From Bacteroidales bacterium UBA3754 (GTDB lineage: Bacteria; Bacteroidota; Bacteroidia; Bacteroidales; UBA1715), in contig DFGI01000028.1 in assembly GCA_002371705.1 (NCBI GenBank), forward strand, positions 1 through 64,000: a stretch of 64,000 nucleotides of DNA. The letters are read 5' to 3'. A program made the position numbers and the translations under genes. Positions 26,433-35,623 of the stretch are shown here, piece by piece. Each line of letters begins with the position of its first letter. Within the stretch, counting starts at the first letter, position 1. Below the pieces are notes generated by a model. The model was given only the letters and a program-made list of their open reading frames with translations, was not told the origin of the DNA and did no database searches.

Positions 26433-27917
26433 ATGGGAATAATATCAAAATTAGTGGGTCAGACGGCAATTTATGGGCTAAGCACCATAATTGGCCGTTT
26501 CCTTAACTTTATGCTTGTGCCGCTCTACACGCGGTGTTTCTCGCAGTCGGAATACGGCGTGGTAACCGAATTGTACAGTTACACGGTGTTCCTAATGATT
26601 TTCCTCACATACGGAATGGAAACGGGATTCTTCCGTTTTGTGCAGAACAAGGACGACCAGCCAAAGGTGTTTTCAACCATAATGACGAGTCTGTTTTCGT
26701 CGTCGGCAATATTTGTAGGTCTTGTGTATCTGTTCCTTTCTCCGATTTCGTCTGTTTTGGGCTACGAAGCGCACCAGAATTTTATTCTGATAATGGCAAT
26801 CATCATCGGCATTGACGCGTTCACCAGCGTGCCGTTTGCCAAGCTCCGCCACGAAAACAAGGCACTGAAATTTGCCGCTATAAAATTGACAAACATCGGC
26901 ATCAACATTGGTCTTAACTTGTTGTTAATCATTGTTTTCCCGCAAATAGCAAAATCAAGTTCCAACGAATGGTTTGTGGCTCATTTCGCACAACCCGACG
27001 TGCTGTGGATTTTTGTTTCGAATCTTGCTGCAAGCGTCGTTACGCTACTTTTGCTTTTGCCCGACATTATTAGGTCCCGCAACGGGTTTGACTATGAATT
27101 ACTCAAACGGATTCTTGGCTACTCGTGGCCGTTGCTCATTTCGGGACTTGCCGGCAGCATAAACGAAGTGTATGACCGCGTTTCGCTCCGCTATTTCCTT
27201 ACCGTTCCCGAGGGACAGGACGCATCGCAGTACATCCTTTCGCAAGTGGGAATTTACGGGGCAAACTATAAGTTGGCAATGATTATTTCCATCTTCAACC
27301 AAGCATTCCGCTTCGCCGCCGAACCGTTCTTCTTCTCACGAATGAAAGAAAAAGATTCACGACAGATTTACGCCAAGATTATGAACTACTTCACAATCTT
27401 TACGTTATTCTTGTTTCTTGTAATAATACTTTACATTGACATATTTAAACATTTCATCGGCAGTAATTTCCACGAAGGACTGAACATAATTCCTGTACTT
27501 TTGATGGCGAACATTTTCCTTGGCATCGTATTTAATCTTTCGATTTGGTACAAGGTTACGAACCAGACGAAATTCGGCATAGGAATCACAGGATTTGGAG
27601 CCGTTATTACATTAGCAATCAATATGATATTTGTGCCGATTTATGGATACGTTGCTTGTGCGTGGGCAACATTGGCGTGCTACGTGCTTATGGCGGTGCT
27701 GTCGTACAATCTTTGTCAAAAACACTACGGAATCCCGTATAAATTGGGAGCTTTGGCATATTATTTCATTCTTGCGGGCATATTCTTCGTAGCTGACAAA
27801 TTCATTGTGATTGACAACGTAATTCTTTCATACACAGCAAAAACCGCATTAGTATTGGCATTTGCAGGATTGACGGTTTTCAACGAATTACGACTGGCAA
27901 AAAAGGAAGCCAACTAG
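26433..27917 (+). CDS. Polysaccharide / lipid-linked oligosaccharide flippase (494 aa)
   Basis: Multi-helix membrane protein of the MOP superfamily (RfbX/Wzx-like; polysaccharide_synt and polysaccharide_synt_C domains). About 14 hydrophobic segments are spread over the length. Recognisable parts are the N-terminal QTAIYGLSTIIGRFLNFMLV, then PLYTRCFSQSEYGVVTELYS, and GIYGANYKLAMIISIFNQAFR around residue 270. It probably translocates lipid-linked sugar across the inner membrane. No glycan synthesis cluster adjoins it, so the substrate is unknown. A TACCTTTG box lies at 26409-26416. Confidence 0.9.
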   Translation: MGIISKLVGQTAIYGLSTIIGRFLNFMLVPLYTRCFSQSEYGVVTELYSYTVFLMIFLTYGMETGFFRFVQNKDDQPKVFSTIMTSLFSSSAIFVGLVYLFLSPISSVLGYEAHQNFILIMAIIIGIDAFTSVPFAKLRHENKALKFAAIKLTNIGINIGLNLLLIIVFPQIAKSSSNEWFVAHFAQPDVLWIFVSNLAASVVTLLLLLPDIIRSRNGFDYELLKRILGYSWPLLISGLAGSINEVYDRVSLRYFLTVPEGQDASQYILSQVGIYGANYKLAMIISIFNQAFRFAAEPFFFSRMKEKDSRQIYAKIMNYFTIFTLFLFLVIILYIDIFKHFIGSNFHEGLNIIPVLLMANIFLGIVFNLSIWYKVTNQTKFGIGITGFGAVITLAINMIFVPIYGYVACAWATLACYVLMAVLSYNLCQKHYGIPYKLGALAYYFILAGIFFVADKFIVIDNVILSYTAKTALVLAFAGLTVFNELRLAKKEAN

Positions 27918-27919
27918 CA

Positions 27920-28975
27920 CTATTTTGACAAAGCTCTATTTACAGCGAGATTAAGGTCACTGCCACGGACACCCTTGGCAATGATTTTTCCTTCGCGGTC
28001 TATGAGAATGGTAAACGGAATCGACGATACGTTGAACATATTGCTGTAGATTTTTCTGTCATCGCGAACATTGGCCCACGGCATTTGTTCTTGGTCGAGG
28101 GCTTTTTTCCAAGCATAATAGTCGTTGTCAACCGAAACGGAAAAAATGTCGAATCCCGCTTCGTGATATTTTTCGTATGTCTTTTTCAAATTCGGAATTT
28201 CCATTCGGCACGGACGGCACCAACTTGCCCAAAAGTCAACCAACACAATCTTTCCGCGGAGCGACTCAAGATTTATCATTTTCCCATTCACATCGGCCAA
28301 GACAATATCGCTGATGGTAGAACCTTCGCGGAGAAGCAACACTTTTTTCATTTGGTCGTGAAAATCCTGCACAAACGCATTTGTAGGATAAGTCGCCATT
28401 AGCGCAGAGTCAACTAATTGATACACATCGTGATAGTCGTCGATTGGCAGTACTGAAATTATCGACAAATTACTCAACATACGGGGATTTTTCTTGATGG
28501 TTTCCGCAATTTGTTCGTTTTTCCGTTTTTCCAACGAATCAACTTGCCAATCATATCTTTTTTTCAATTCCTGAGCCTCGTTCATATACCCTTGAAGTAA
28601 ACGCACGTTTTTCTGCATCAAGTTGGTTTGCTGTGAACCTGTAACCACAGCGGTCGCATTCAAATTCGACGCATCGGCAGTCACCGACACTGTTTCACCA
28701 GAACTTAAAAACAAAGGAATTTTATCTTCTGGCGTAAAGAAAATTTCACAGTAATTCGTTGAGTTTTCGGTATATACAAACGAAAACGCTCCTTTTTTCG
28801 ACACCGCCGATTTCAGTCGCACGGGATTTTCCATCGAAGTATTTATCTGCAATGTTATGGAATCGTGGCTCTGATCTGCATTATTATTTGTAATTTTGCC
28901 AGTGATTTTCACTTCTTGTGCGAAAAGGCCTTGTGCCGCAAGCAACAAGGATAGTATAGAAAAAATTTGTTTCAT
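27920..28975 (-). CDS. TlpA-like thioredoxin-family protein with N-terminal DUF4369-like domain (351 aa)
   Basis: Exported thiol-disulfide oxidoreductase. Signal peptide MKQIFSILSLLLAAQGLFAQ. Residues about 22-120 form a beta-rich domain like the DUF4369 module common in Bacteroidota TlpA proteins, followed by a helical spacer to about 205. Residues about 215-351 form the thioredoxin fold, with LVDFWASWCRPCRMEIPNL holding the CxxC and a cis-Pro at SSIPFTILID. The start is the ATG at 28975. A TATCTTTC box (complement of 28995-29002) lies inside the divergent birA start region. Confidence 0.92.
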   Translation of the reverse strand: MKQIFSILSLLLAAQGLFAQEVKITGKITNNNADQSHDSITLQINTSMENPVRLKSAVSKKGAFSFVYTENSTNYCEIFFTPEDKIPLFLSSGETVSVTADASNLNATAVVTGSQQTNLMQKNVRLLQGYMNEAQELKKRYDWQVDSLEKRKNEQIAETIKKNPRMLSNLSIISVLPIDDYHDVYQLVDSALMATYPTNAFVQDFHDQMKKVLLLREGSTISDIVLADVNGKMINLESLRGKIVLVDFWASWCRPCRMEIPNLKKTYEKYHEAGFDIFSVSVDNDYYAWKKALDQEQMPWANVRDDRKIYSNMFNVSSIPFTILIDREGKIIAKGVRGSDLNLAVNRALSK

Positions 28976-28991
28976 TTTTTTAATTTTTGCG

Positions 28992-29741
28992 GTGGAAAGA
29001 TACAACAATATCATTGAATTTGATGAAATTTCTTCAACAAACGATTATTCGATGGATTTAGTGCGCCGTGAACAAGTGCCGGAATTTACCGTGGTACGCA
29101 CTGATTTCCAGACAAAAGGACGAGGACAAATAGGAAATTGCTGGGTCTCGAATCGTGGCGAAAATTTGTTGTTTTCCGTGATTTTGCATCCATCGCACAT
29201 TCCCGCCAACAATCAATTTATTCTCTCACAATGCGTTTCGATGGCTGTGTGCGACACCATTGCATGCTTTTGCGACAATGTAACCGTAAAATGGCCGAAC
29301 GATGTGTATGTGGGTGAACGAAAAATTGCCGGTATTCTTATTGAAAACCTTCTGATTTCCAAGATGATAGAAACATCGGTAGTGGGAATTGGACTCAACG
29401 TGAACCAAACTTCGTTTGTAGGTGCGCCGAATCCCACATCACTAAAACTTGAAATTGGACAAGATTGCAACTGCAAAGCAGTTTTGGAGCTATTTCTCAC
29501 AAAATTCAGAGAATGCTACGAGGCGATTTCGGAAAGTAGCGACGCCATTCGCACTGCATACGGACAACATTTATATTTGTTAAACACAGTTTCATCGTTC
29601 AAAGACAAAAATGGAGTGTTCAAAGGCGCAATTTCCGCAGTTGGAGACGACGGCAAACTGCTGATAATCGACGAAAATGGCGCACACCGACACTATTATT
29701 TCAAAGAAGTCGAATATCTGCATCCCCATTTCGATAGATAA
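28992..29741 (+). CDS. birA: Biotin-[acetyl-CoA-carboxylase] ligase
   Basis: Makes biotinyl-AMP and attaches biotin to the carboxyl carrier protein. The 249 residues lack the N-terminal DNA-binding domain of repressor-type BirA, so it is a simple ligase. Motifs: EISSTND near residue 12, TDFQTKGRGQIGNCWVS (adenylate loop), WPNDVYVGERKIAGILIE, VVGIGLNVNQ. No ATG precedes EISSTND in frame; the GTG at 28992 is the best start. It is divergent from the TlpA gene with only 16 nt between start codons, so each promoter must lie inside the other's 5' end. Confidence 0.93.
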   Translation: MERYNNIIEFDEISSTNDYSMDLVRREQVPEFTVVRTDFQTKGRGQIGNCWVSNRGENLLFSVILHPSHIPANNQFILSQCVSMAVCDTIACFCDNVTVKWPNDVYVGERKIAGILIENLLISKMIETSVVGIGLNVNQTSFVGAPNPTSLKLEIGQDCNCKAVLELFLTKFRECYEAISESSDAIRTAYGQHLYLLNTVSSFKDKNGVFKGAISAVGDDGKLLIIDENGAHRHYYFKEVEYLHPHFDR

Positions 29742-29752
29742 CGAGATTTGTG

Positions 29753-29760
29753 TATTTTTG
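29753..29760 (+). promoter_or_regulatory. -7 box TATTTTTG, likely near-leaderless transcript
   Basis: Exact TAnnTTTG match ending 4 nt before the ATG at 29765. With the usual distance the transcript would begin at or next to the start codon. No clear -33 box. Confidence 0.4.
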
Positions 29761-29764
29761 TGCT

Positions 29765-30691
29765 ATGGTTTCAATAACTCAACACGGACTGGAAGAAGTT
29801 TTTCAGTATAAACTGAAGGCTTCGCTCACGTTGGAATACGTTCCAGCAAAGGCTATCGTCCTAAACGACGAAAAATCAGCGTTTTTTTTCACCACATTAA
29901 TTTCGTCAATGGCGAATGCGAATGGCGGAATTATTTTTGTTGGCGTATCTTCGCAACGAAAAATACCAAAAAATATTGAACCACTGCACAACGAAGAACT
30001 GATTTCATGGCTTCGATTCATCTGCGACATAAACATTTCACCGAAGGTGCCAGACTGCATAATCGAAAAAATTGTGGTCTCCGCCGACAACGGATTTGTA
30101 ATTGGCATACAAGTGCCGAACAGCCATCTTGCTCCCCACATGAACGGCGACCATCGCTTTTATAAACGCTCGGAAACAAGAGCTCAGTTAATGGAGGAAT
30201 ACGAAATCCGTGATTTGTATGCAAAAGGTAAACGTCCTGAAATAGAATTATATAGCGTCACAAACACGGGCGGAATTCCAATTATGTCAGGTGGAAAATT
30301 CAGCAAAGTGAACTTTTATCCTCGCATATTGGTGAAAAACACGGGCGGCAGCCTGGAGCGTTTCTACAAAGTGGAATTATCTATTCCCACAAGCATCAAC
30401 AATCCAAATTTCAAAGTAATGTCGGAGAATTTTTCTCGTTTCGACAACGGCTATTCCATATATAGTTTTGTGGGAAAAAGTATTTTGTTCCAAGGTGAAA
30501 TTGCATCAATTGTGGAACCAAATCTTGTGGTGGAAGAACGTACCTACTCCGATTTCGAAAATGGAGAAATCACTCTGAAATTTTATTATTCATCGGGTGT
30601 TCAGACGAAAATTTTCCGTTGCAAGGAATTGCTGCTCTACCGCAACAAACAAATTGAACGTCAAGATTTTGCAGTGAGCATTGGCGAATAA
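29765..30691 (+). CDS. AlbA_2/Schlafen-like putative DNA-binding domain protein (308 aa)
   Basis: N-terminal AlbA_2 domain at residues about 1-140: a large N-terminal strand-helix unit, SMANANGGIIFVGVSSQRK (the conserved A-N-x-x-G-G), EELISWLRFICDINISP, and HRFYKRSETRAQLM. The C-terminal half (about 150-308) is beta-rich and unrecognised, possibly a sensory or binding domain. Cytoplasmic. AlbA_2 proteins are often called transcriptional regulators or ATP-binding proteins, but the role here is unknown. Its stop is directly adjacent to the convergent rnhB stop. Confidence 0.82.
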   Translation: MVSITQHGLEEVFQYKLKASLTLEYVPAKAIVLNDEKSAFFFTTLISSMANANGGIIFVGVSSQRKIPKNIEPLHNEELISWLRFICDINISPKVPDCIIEKIVVSADNGFVIGIQVPNSHLAPHMNGDHRFYKRSETRAQLMEEYEIRDLYAKGKRPEIELYSVTNTGGIPIMSGGKFSKVNFYPRILVKNTGGSLERFYKVELSIPTSINNPNFKVMSENFSRFDNGYSIYSFVGKSILFQGEIASIVEPNLVVEERTYSDFENGEITLKFYYSSGVQTKIFRCKELLLYRNKQIERQDFAVSIGE

Positions 30692-31294
30692 TCACAACTC
30701 CAAAGTCATTTGCGTGTGTATTTCATAGTTAAACGTAACTCTATGGAAATCAGTCAATCCGTGCTCTTGTATTGCCAATTTATGGCGTAGCGTGGGATAT
30801 CCTTTGTTCGATTTCCAATTGTAAAACGGAAATTGTTCGTGGAGTTCGTCCATAAAATCATCACGGTACGTTTTTGCAAGAATTGATGCTGCCGCAATTG
30901 ACAAAAATTTGCCATCACCCTTCACCACGCAGTCAAACGGAATATCTTTGTATTTCTTAAAACGATTGCCGTCTATAATAATATGTTCGGGGACAAGCGA
31001 CAATTTGTCCAAAGCCCGATGCATCGCCAAAAACGAGGCATTCAAAATGTTTATCTTGTCAATTTCGTGATTGTCAACAACACCAACCGCCCACGCCATC
31101 GCATCGTGCTGGATTTGTCCGCGGAGCTCTTTCCGTTTTTTATCGCTCAACTGCTTGGAATCATTCAAATCAGCATTGTGGTAATCTGGCGGAAGAATCA
31201 CTGCTGCGGCATACACCGGACCAGCAAGACAACCCCGTCCGGCCTCATCACAGCCAGCTTCAACACAATCTTTCGTAAAAAACGATTTGAGCAT
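30692..31294 (-). CDS. rnhB: Ribonuclease HII
   Basis: Removes RNA from RNA-DNA hybrids and single ribonucleotides from DNA. The 200 residues carry the catalytic set: EAGCDEAGRGCLAGPVYAAA (Asp-Glu pair near residue 16), NDSKQLS, IIIDGNRF (third Asp) and KGDGKFLSIAAASILAKTYRD (fourth Asp with the HII-specific SIAAASILAK). It lies 2 nt downstream of the 31297-32832 gene on the same strand. Confidence 0.97.
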   Translation of the reverse strand: MLKSFFTKDCVEAGCDEAGRGCLAGPVYAAAVILPPDYHNADLNDSKQLSDKKRKELRGQIQHDAMAWAVGVVDNHEIDKINILNASFLAMHRALDKLSLVPEHIIIDGNRFKKYKDIPFDCVVKGDGKFLSIAAASILAKTYRDDFMDELHEQFPFYNWKSNKGYPTLRHKLAIQEHGLTDFHRVTFNYEIHTQMTLEL

Positions 31295-31296
31295 CG

Positions 31297-32832
31297 TTAT
31301 TCAGATTTTTTCTTTTCACGCACCAAAATATCATATTTGGTAATCGCCCAAAATACCCACTTGTCGCCATACATTCCCAACGCCATGTGAGTAATGTCGG
31401 GAGTCATCACCTTCATACAATTTTGAGACTTCGGTTCTGTAATCCAATGTGTTACAACAGAGTCTATCACTGATTTCAAACCTTCGTCGCCATACACGCC
31501 ATTAAACGAAAATCCGTAACCCACGCAAAACGCCATTTTCATTGCCTGCACAAAGTTTAGTCCATTTTCGTTTTCGTAGGTAGTACCTTTATATTGCGTC
31601 TTATTGATTTGATCCCACGGCGTTTCGCCCTTCAAGTTGATGTCCTCGCTGTGGTTTTCGAAAAACATTTCCCGTGCATGCTCGTTTGCCAGCCGTTCCA
31701 GCGTGGTGTCCCATTCAATTGTAGGCACGGGGGCAACATACACGATTTCGCTTGTGTCGCACTCACAACCTTTTGTACGCCACGTATTTACAGCTTCCAA
31801 TGCATATTTCTGAAACCGTTGTTTCTCTGAATCAAACGGAATAGTGTGGAATTCCGTGTTCAGTTTCGTTTCCATATCGATGAATTTTCGGTTGCCCGGA
31901 AAAATCTCCTTTGCCAACGCCAAATAGCGGTATGCGTTACGGAGCAACACGCTGTCCTTCCACGTACGTTCGTGCGTTGCTGTTGCCCGGTAAGCGGCTG
32001 ACTGCGAGTTAATTAATTCCACCCAGCGGTTTTCTATATGGCTGATTATGCCCTTGTCTTCGGGATACAATTCCAATCCTTTTTGCGAGAAATCATAAAA
32101 CAACGTCTTATCGTCGTCGGTGCGGGCAGTGTCGATACTGATAAGCAATGCTTTTTTAAATCCCGCACTGATAGCGTAATTTCCATTGAATTTCGTTTTA
32201 TAGGTGCGGATGAGCGTGAACAAATCGCTGAACATCCAATTTTCGGCAAGCAAAATCGCCCCTTGCGTAAGCGCCGTGTAATTGTCGTTGGAACTGTTTA
32301 CCTCAGCCGGCGCTTTGGCATACAGTCGTTCCACCTTTGAATAACATTTATCGTAGCGGCCAGCTTCCGCGTCAAGACGGGCAAATTCAAGTCCATCGGC
32401 TTTTTTCGTGCGGAAAATGCTCGCAAGTTTTTGCTGAATAGCCTGCGCCTCCGACGTATTAACTGTCTTAATTTTCCGTGCGCGGTTTTCGGCAAATTCC
32501 TTAATAATCAACAATGTATCATTGTGCTCGTCAAGTATTTCCCTATCTTCGTCCTTTGCGCTGAGAATACTCAAATTTGAAAGACAATCCAACAGCGGAT
32601 TTTTCGAAAATTCCTTGTAATTCGAGGAGTTCTGCGCCATCTCAAAATACGAAATCGCCTTAACATAATACGCCTCAAGCATATCAGGATTTTTTTTGAG
32701 CGTAGCGTCGCATTGCTGCACACATTTCACATAATCCTGTTTGTTATACAACGCATACAGTTTCTTCATTTTCTGGGAAAAACCCGAAACCGAAACCACG
32801 CAAAGAGTAAGAATGAGAATGAATTTACGCAT
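31297..32832 (-). CDS. Secreted protein with TPR-like N-terminus and C-terminal CAP/SCP domain (511 aa)
   Basis: Signal peptide of about 19 residues (MRKFILILTLCVVSVSGFSQ). Residues about 20-330 are helical, with TPR-like pairs at the start (ALYNKQDYVKCVQQCDATLK, NPDMLEAYYVKAISYFEMAQ). Residues about 375-505 look like a CAP (SCP/PR1) domain: TTLERLANEHAREMFFENHS, GETPWDQI, VVTHWITEPKSQNCMKVM, and HMALGMYGDKWVFWAITKYD fit the order of CAP motifs. Function unknown; CAP domains act outside the cell. It is probably co-transcribed with rnhB and follows the deacetylase gene by 2 nt. Confidence 0.8.
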   Translation of the reverse strand: MRKFILILTLCVVSVSGFSQKMKKLYALYNKQDYVKCVQQCDATLKKNPDMLEAYYVKAISYFEMAQNSSNYKEFSKNPLLDCLSNLSILSAKDEDREILDEHNDTLLIIKEFAENRARKIKTVNTSEAQAIQQKLASIFRTKKADGLEFARLDAEAGRYDKCYSKVERLYAKAPAEVNSSNDNYTALTQGAILLAENWMFSDLFTLIRTYKTKFNGNYAISAGFKKALLISIDTARTDDDKTLFYDFSQKGLELYPEDKGIISHIENRWVELINSQSAAYRATATHERTWKDSVLLRNAYRYLALAKEIFPGNRKFIDMETKLNTEFHTIPFDSEKQRFQKYALEAVNTWRTKGCECDTSEIVYVAPVPTIEWDTTLERLANEHAREMFFENHSEDINLKGETPWDQINKTQYKGTTYENENGLNFVQAMKMAFCVGYGFSFNGVYGDEGLKSVIDSVVTHWITEPKSQNCMKVMTPDITHMALGMYGDKWVFWAITKYDILVREKKKSE

Positions 32833-32834
32833 AA

Positions 32835-34076
32835 TTAGTTGATTACAATTGTTTTAGGCAAACCATTAACGGTAACGATATAAGAACCCGATTTTGCAAC
32901 AGAAAAACTGCACGTTCCAGTTCGTTTTGAAAGAATTTTCCCTGTGAGGGTATAGAAAACAACAGTGGCGTGTGTATCGGTTGTTACAAAAATCGTTTTA
33001 TTATTCACTGAGATTGTGGCAATGTCGTTGATATCCTGCACCGAATTGATGTCCCAATACCCTCGTTTCAACGAAATATTCCCGCCATCGGGAATGGCAC
33101 GGAACATCACGTATTCGTTTGTTTGATATAAAATCGGGCAAATTTCATCGCCTTGGCGAATTTCGCAGAATGTGTTGCCGTTGTTATACACTTTCACCGT
33201 AAGTGGCTGATTATAAATATCATCTGGTAATGTATCAACAAGTCCAATTATATAGATATCAGGATTTACATTGCCTATTTCGATTCCAGAAAACGAAGCA
33301 CATCGCGCTTCACGATGGTATTTTATTGCATCTGCAACAGTTGTTATCCAAATTTTGTCGTCGAGAGACTTTAGTGTGTCCAACTGCGCATAGAGCGAAT
33401 CTTTGTGGATATTTGCATAGTCGCTTGATTTTCCCACTCCGTGGTAAAGATACGTAATAAAACCTCCACCTTTGATAGCTTTTGTAAGGTAGCTGGCAAA
33501 TTGAGCGGTAGTTGTCAATCCATTGGCACCGTTTGCGGCTCCCACACCAATGGTGCGCAGATTGTAATAGTCGTCGTCGTTTGGCGCGAAATTATAGGAA
33601 TACGACGATGGTGGCCAAACGCCACGTGCCGCGATGTGTCCCAATTTTCGCACTGAATCAATTGTTTCATTGGAAAATGCGCCATACGGATAGTCAAACG
33701 TCAAAACTTGTTGCGAAACGAGTGCCGCATCAAGCCGCTCCTTTGCCGGACGTGCCTCTTCCGCAATAGTCACATCCGATGATGGGTGGGTTACAGTGTG
33801 GTTTCCTATTTCGTTGCCTAATTCGGCGGCGGTGTTGATTTGTGTTATCGTATTTTGATTCAAATCTTTCGTTATTACATAAAAAGTTGCGGTCATTCCT
33901 CGTTCCTGCAATGCGGGAACAACAATTGTAGGATGGGTTGTGAGCCAGTCGTCGAATGTAAGGGCGACCGCGCATTTTTTGTCGAAATCCCATTTGCAGA
34001 TTTCACCAATTTTATCTTGGGCATTAACGCTGACGCTTGCCATAGTAAACAAAACAACAATAAACAAATTTTTCAT
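32835..34076 (-). CDS. Secreted polysaccharide deacetylase-like protein with T9SS tail (413 aa)
   Basis: Signal peptide of about 20 residues, then a NodB-fold carbohydrate esterase 4 domain at residues about 28-250: ALTFDDWLT (metal Asp pair), EIGNHTVTHPSS (His-x3-His metal ligands), DYPYGAFS and TYLYHGVG. The last 75 residues (DINDIATISVNNKTIFVTTD onward, ending SGSYIVTVNGLPKTIVIN) form a T9SS-type sorting domain, so the protein is probably a cell-surface or secreted deacetylase acting on peptidoglycan, chitin or xylan fragments. The ATG at 34076 is chosen; a TATATTTG box is complementary to 34094-34101. Confidence 0.88.
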   Translation of the reverse strand: MKNLFIVVLFTMASVSVNAQDKIGEICKWDFDKKCAVALTFDDWLTTHPTIVVPALQERGMTATFYVITKDLNQNTITQINTAAELGNEIGNHTVTHPSSDVTIAEEARPAKERLDAALVSQQVLTFDYPYGAFSNETIDSVRKLGHIAARGVWPPSSYSYNFAPNDDDYYNLRTIGVGAANGANGLTTTAQFASYLTKAIKGGGFITYLYHGVGKSSDYANIHKDSLYAQLDTLKSLDDKIWITTVADAIKYHREARCASFSGIEIGNVNPDIYIIGLVDTLPDDIYNQPLTVKVYNNGNTFCEIRQGDEICPILYQTNEYVMFRAIPDGGNISLKRGYWDINSVQDINDIATISVNNKTIFVTTDTHATVVFYTLTGKILSKRTGTCSFSVAKSGSYIVTVNGLPKTIVIN

Positions 34077-34170
34077 TCTGCAATAATTTTGTTCAAATAT
34101 ATGGTTTATTTTTGAAATGCCTTTTTGCAGACGAATAAAATTCATATTATTGCACAACAAACAAAAACGT

Positions 34171-35529
34171 ATGCTTGATTGGAATAAGTTATTATCGCCA
34201 AAACGCTTAGGACTGGAAAACGAGGAAACACGCCAGCAGGACGTGCGTTCGCAGTTTCAACGCGACTACGATAGAATCATTTTTTCGTCGCCTTTCCGAC
34301 GATTGCAAAATAAAACGCAAGTGTTCCCTTTGCCGGGAAGTATTTTTGTCCATAACCGACTGACCCACAGCCTTGAAGTTGCTTCGGTGGGACGTTCGCT
34401 GGGAAATATGGTGGCGAACGGTTTGGCGGAACGCAACATTGATGTGCAGCCGCATTTGCTCGACAGCATTGGCACAATTGTGTCGTCGGCATGTCTGGCA
34501 CACGACTTGGGAAACCCTCCGTTCGGGCATTCGGGCGAAAATGCCATTTCCCGTTATTTTAAGGAAATCGACAAAAATGAGATCTCATCGCTTCTCACTC
34601 CCGACCAATATCTTGATTTTACGAATTTCGAAGGCAACGCCAACACATTCCGTTTGCTGACGCACCATTTCGCAGGACGGCGAAAAGGCGGTTTTGCTCT
34701 TACTTACGCCACAATCGGCACACTATTGAAATACCCGTGCACATCGGCGGACTTTCTTGCTAAAAAATCACCCTACCACAAATATGGCGTGTTCCAAAGC
34801 GAATTGCCCATTTTGCAGAAAGTAGCCAAAGAATTGGGGTTGGAAACATACCAAAGCAACGACCGCGTGTATGGCCGTCACCCGTTGGTATTCCTAATGG
34901 AAGCCGCCGACGACATTTCATACCAAATTGTTGATTTGGAGGACGCTCACCGCCTCGGCATTATTCCTACCAAACAGGCAAAAGATTTGATGATGGCGTT
35001 TTTCGACCCGCAAACCGACCGCGTGGCATTGGCGGATTTGGAACATTCACTGAAAGAAGTTGACGACGAAAACGAGCAAATTGTAATTCTCCGCTCACGG
35101 ACCATCAACAAACTTATAACCGACTGTGTGAATGTGTTTTGGGAAAACTACGACGACATTATGCGGTCGAATTTCCACAAATCTTTGGCGGAAGCATTGC
35201 ATGGCACACCGCAACACGCACTTAATACCTTGGCAGACTTAGCGACGGAAAAAATCTACAATGCCCGTGAAGTAATTGAAATTCAAGTGGCTGGACATAG
35301 AATTTTGAGCGAATTGCTCCAAGAATTCGTAACCGCCACCTTGCGCAAGGATTCCACACTCTACACCTCACAGCTGCTCCGCCTTTTGCCGTCGCAACTT
35401 AAAAGCGGCGAACATGACGGCTACGCACGGATTTTCTCGGTGGTTGACTTTATTTCGGGAATGACCGATGTGTATTCATTGGAAATGTATCGCAAAATAA
35501 AAGGCATTTCGTTCTCGGTAATTCGATGA
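34171..35529 (+). CDS. dgt: dNTP triphosphohydrolase (dGTPase-like)
   Basis: HD-domain enzyme that removes triphosphate from dNTPs. The 452 residues have FSSPFRRLQNKTQVFPLPG, NRLTHSLEVASVGR (first His), CLAHDLGNPPFGHSGE (the His-Asp pair) and FLMEAADDISYQIVDLEDA (last Asp). The start is the ATG at 34171; the frame is open to 34117 but with no better start. It is divergent from the deacetylase gene with 94 nt between them. Confidence 0.96.
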   Translation: MLDWNKLLSPKRLGLENEETRQQDVRSQFQRDYDRIIFSSPFRRLQNKTQVFPLPGSIFVHNRLTHSLEVASVGRSLGNMVANGLAERNIDVQPHLLDSIGTIVSSACLAHDLGNPPFGHSGENAISRYFKEIDKNEISSLLTPDQYLDFTNFEGNANTFRLLTHHFAGRRKGGFALTYATIGTLLKYPCTSADFLAKKSPYHKYGVFQSELPILQKVAKELGLETYQSNDRVYGRHPLVFLMEAADDISYQIVDLEDAHRLGIIPTKQAKDLMMAFFDPQTDRVALADLEHSLKEVDDENEQIVILRSRTINKLITDCVNVFWENYDDIMRSNFHKSLAEALHGTPQHALNTLADLATEKIYNAREVIEIQVAGHRILSELLQEFVTATLRKDSTLYTSQLLRLLPSQLKSGEHDGYARIFSVVDFISGMTDVYSLEMYRKIKGISFSVIR

Positions 35530-35623
35530 AAAATTCTATAACTATGTTTTCTTTTTTGCGTTTTTGCGTATAAATCATATATTTGCAGTTTGAAAGAATT
35601 AATTCGTTAAAGAGTCTGTCTAA